A DNA stretch of 17,468 nt from CAYNST01 sp964399955 (GTDB lineage Bacteria > Pseudomonadota > Gammaproteobacteria > Pseudomonadales > Cellvibrionaceae): the NCBI GenBank assembly GCA_964399955.1, contig CAYNST010000069.1, positions 1 to 17,468 on the forward strand, in the 5' to 3' direction. Below are positions 15,794 to 17,468 of the stretch, in pieces. Made by a program: the position numbers and the translations under genes. The notes beneath the pieces were generated by a model. The model saw only the letters and a program-made list of their open reading frames with translations, made no database searches and had not been told where the DNA came from. The stretch's first letter is position 1. Every line of letters starts with the position of its first letter.

Positions 15794-16744
15794 TTATCCT
15801 CCAAAAAGGTTGTGGGCTCGTACGGCCAGCTCATAATAGAGCGGTATTCCGATCAGCACATTGAACGGGAAGGTGACCCCCAGCGATGCTGCCAGCGACA
15901 GTGTCGGGTTGGCCTCGGGGACGGAGATCCGCATGGCTGCCGGCACCGCGATATAGGAGGCACTGGCCGCCAGCACCGCCAGCATGGCAGTCCCACCAAC
16001 CGACAACCCCAAAGCCCAGCCCAGTACCGTGCCCACCAGCGAAGAAAAAAGCGGCATGGCAATGCCGAATACAATTAGAAAGAGGCCGTACTTACGCAGC
16101 CCACCCAGTTGTGCCGCAGTGATCAAGCCCATCTCCAGCAGAAACAGCGCCAGTACACCTTTGAACAGGTCAATGAACAACGGTTGAATGGTGGCCACGC
16201 CTTCGGGGCCGGACGCCCAGCCGATCAACACCCCGCCGATAAGCAGCACGATGCTCTTGCCCATGAATACTTCGTGTGCCACCGCACCCAGGCGGGTCTC
16301 TTTAGTCAAGCCCCGCGCCATGATTATGCCCACCAGAATGGCCGGGATCTCCAGCAACGCCAGCAGCAGCGGCATGTGCTCCTCAAAGGCAATATTGCGG
16401 TTATTGAGGTATGCGATGGCCACCGCGTAGGTGCCCACGCTGACAGAGCCGTAATGCGCGGCGATGGAGGCCGCGTCTGCCCGCTTGAAGCGGCCCCAGT
16501 AACGCAGGACAGGGAAAGCGACAAAGGGCAATGAAAAGCCCATCACTATCACCGCCAGCATCTGCGGAAGCAGGTTGCCGAAGGGCTGCTTGGCCAGTTC
16601 CACGCCGCCTTTCAGTCCAATGGCCAGCAGCAGCAGAATGCTCACAAAATCGTAAATGGCGGCCGGAAGGCGCAGCTCCGAGCGCAAGACGCCGGCGGTC
16701 ACGCCTAGCAAAAAAAACAGAATGATCGGGTCTATGAAATTCAT
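15794..16744 (-). CDS. sbtA: SbtA sodium-dependent bicarbonate transporter
   Basis: The protein has 316 residues and about ten hydrophobic helices in two inverted halves. Family signatures are YDFVSILLLLAIGLKGGVEL (31-50), AAHYGSVSVGTYAVA (95-109) and SASYIAVPAAMRISVPEANP (261-280), followed by LGVTFPFNVLIGIPLYY; these match cyanobacterial SbtA closely. SbtA is a high-affinity Na+/HCO3- symporter of the inner membrane. It is shorter than the Synechocystis protein (about 374), mainly because the cytoplasmic loop between the two halves (about residues 146-162) is short. The next gene encodes its PII-like partner SbtB, four bases downstream. The start at 16744 has only a weak GGA about 12 bases upstream. 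Promoter elements should lie in 16745-17041. In a non-cyanobacterial host the bicarbonate may serve anaplerotic carboxylation or pH balance; carbon fixation cannot be judged from this window. Confidence 0.9.
   Translation of the reverse strand: MNFIDPIILFFLLGVTAGVLRSELRLPAAIYDFVSILLLLAIGLKGGVELAKQPFGNLLPQMLAVIVMGFSLPFVAFPVLRYWGRFKRADAASIAAHYGSVSVGTYAVAIAYLNNRNIAFEEHMPLLLALLEIPAILVGIIMARGLTKETRLGAVAHEVFMGKSIVLLIGGVLIGWASGPEGVATIQPLFIDLFKGVLALFLLEMGLITAAQLGGLRKYGLFLIVFGIAMPLFSSLVGTVLGWALGLSVGGTAMLAVLAASASYIAVPAAMRISVPEANPTLSLAASLGVTFPFNVLIGIPLYYELAVRAHNLFGG
15798..15802 (-). promoter_or_regulatory. Ribosome site of sbtB inside the end of sbtA
   Basis: GGAGG on the minus strand overlaps the last glycine codons of sbtA, immediately before its TAA stop (15794-15796). 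It lies eight bases from the sbtB ATG. Ribosomes ending sbtA would be placed on the sbtB start, so the two proteins are probably translationally coupled. It also decides the sbtB start at 15789. Confidence 0.8.
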
Positions 16745-16805
16745 TGAATCTGTTCCAGCGGGGGAAAACCACGTTCCGGGTCAAACGACATTGGGCTTCG
16801 TGTTA

Positions 16806-16836
16806 CTGGCTGAGGTTGTTATTGCGGGCCAGCCAG
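16806..16836. promoter_or_regulatory. Inverted repeat between sbtA and the dehydrogenase gene
   Basis: Arms CTGGCTG (16806-16812) and CAGCCAG (16830-16836) are perfectly complementary around a 17-base spacer. The repeat lies about 60-90 bases upstream of the sbtA start, in the divergent spacer. The spacing puts the half-sites about 24 bases apart centre to centre, roughly two helix turns, as for many dimeric regulators. The regulator is not in the window. Confidence 0.35.
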
Positions 16837-16976
16837 AACCAAGCCTTGTACGGGCCGGGCGATTGTATCGCGCATTTTACCCCCGGAGCGACTGCCCAGA
16901 CGGGGCGTTGGGCAAGGCGCCTCGTCAAGAGCCCGCGGGCGGGGGCATGCGGAGCTTACTGACTGTCATGTTTTTT

Positions 16977-16989
16977 GCATCGCTGATGC
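16977..16989. repeat. Short hairpin after a T-run, upstream of the dehydrogenase gene
   Basis: GCATC and GATGC flank GCT, directly preceded by six T residues on the plus strand. The T-run is on the wrong side for a plus-strand terminator, and a minus-strand reading gives an A-run instead. An 8-base palindrome TATCGATA follows at 17018-17025, just before the dehydrogenase ribosome site. Either could be a regulatory site; the evidence is weak. Confidence 0.25.
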
Positions 16990-17041
16990 GCAGTTGCCCA
17001 CAGAAGCTGTAACCCACTATCGATAAAGTAGAGGTATTCCA

Positions 17042-17468
17042 ATGCTTGCCATGAATTACCGAGGCCCACAGCGGGTCAGGGCAGATCAGAAGCCCATGCC
17101 GGAGTTGCTTCATCCGCAGGATGCCATTGTCAGAGTTACCCGATCTTGTATTTGTGGCTCGGATTTACACCTGTACAACGGCAATGTTCCGGATACCCGG
17201 GTGGGTATGACGTTTGGCCATGAGTTCACCGGCGTGGTGGAGGAGTTGGGCGCGGATGTTCACAACCTGAAGGTTGGCGACCGGGTGCTGGTGCCTTTTA
17301 ACATTGCCTGCGGCAAATGTACATTTTGCAGGCAGGGGCTTTTTGGCAATTGCCACGAGTCCAATTCACAGGCGACCGCCGTGGGCGGCATATTTGGCTA
17401 TTCGCATACCGCCGGTGGTTACGACGGCGGGCAGGCAGAGTATGTGCGCGTGCCCTACGCGGATGTGG
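17042..17468 (+). CDS. Zinc-dependent alcohol dehydrogenase, N-terminal part (runs off right edge)
   Basis: The first 142 residues are present, and the frame is open to the window end. The GroES-like domain of medium-chain dehydrogenases is clear: catalytic-zinc ligand C38 in ICGSDLHLYNG, GHEFTGVVEELG with H60 and E61, and GDRVLVPF. The structural-zinc cysteines C90, C93, C96 and C104 in CGKCTFCRQGLFGNC are all present, so both zinc sites appear intact. The opening MLAMNYRGPQRVR matches the usual family start, which supports ATG 17042 over the in-frame ATG 17051; AGAGG lies about eight to nine bases upstream. The NAD(P)-binding half is beyond the edge, so cofactor and substrate cannot be told. 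The subgroup resembles formaldehyde dehydrogenase/threonine dehydrogenase-like proteins. It is divergent from sbtA, with a 297-base spacer. Confidence 0.88.
   Translation, partial: MLAMNYRGPQRVRADQKPMPELLHPQDAIVRVTRSCICGSDLHLYNGNVPDTRVGMTFGHEFTGVVEELGADVHNLKVGDRVLVPFNIACGKCTFCRQGLFGNCHESNSQATAVGGIFGYSHTAGGYDGGQAEYVRVPYADV

Overview
The window (17,468 bases) reads as chromosomal DNA from a GC-rich, probably marine or halotolerant gammaproteobacterium. Three things suggest this: the PhoH is of the E. coli type, the BCCT carrier has a BetT-like C-terminal domain, and multi-PAS hybrid kinases and sodium-coupled carriers are abundant. This placement is inference; there is no rRNA, tRNA or single-copy marker gene in the window. 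I see no IS element, CRISPR array or phage module.

Left part (1-6426). The window opens inside the C-terminus of a CheA-type histidine kinase on the plus strand. Three minus-strand genes follow, each with its own spacer: a DUF885 lipoprotein with a putative metal site (395-2257), a GPH-family sugar:cation symporter (2541-4121) and a BetT-type choline/betaine carrier (4357-6426). The DUF885 gene has clearly lower GC than its neighbours.

Middle part (6427-15462). Two very large soluble hybrid histidine kinases on the plus strand flank a phoH gene. Kinase 1 (6787-10755) has six PAS domains, one GAF, HisKA, HATPase and a receiver. Kinase 2 (12349-15462) has an N-terminal receiver-like domain without a phosphorylatable Asp, four PAS domains, HisKA, HATPase and a receiver. 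Both carry the same unusual PAS subtype, marked by a GWWAD...DWA.AR.LRGE signature, so they share ancestry or a sensory input. Neither shows a membrane segment, an Hpt domain or a DNA-binding output, so their partners must lie elsewhere. The spacers hold several inverted repeats that could be operators, leader hairpins or terminators.

Right part (15463-17468). Kinase 2 ends 24 bases from a convergent minus-strand pair, sbtA-sbtB. This is a sodium-dependent bicarbonate transporter with its PII-like regulator, arranged for translational coupling. SbtB lacks the cysteine-bearing C-terminal R-loop of the cyanobacterial protein. No Rubisco, carboxysome or carbonic anhydrase gene is visible here. 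A divergent zinc-dependent alcohol dehydrogenase starts at 17042 and runs off the window.

The most interesting block is kinase-phoH-kinase-sbtB-sbtA. It could link cytoplasmic sensing, phosphate or RNA stress and inorganic carbon uptake, but the sequence shows only proximity and shared domains, not a demonstrated pathway.
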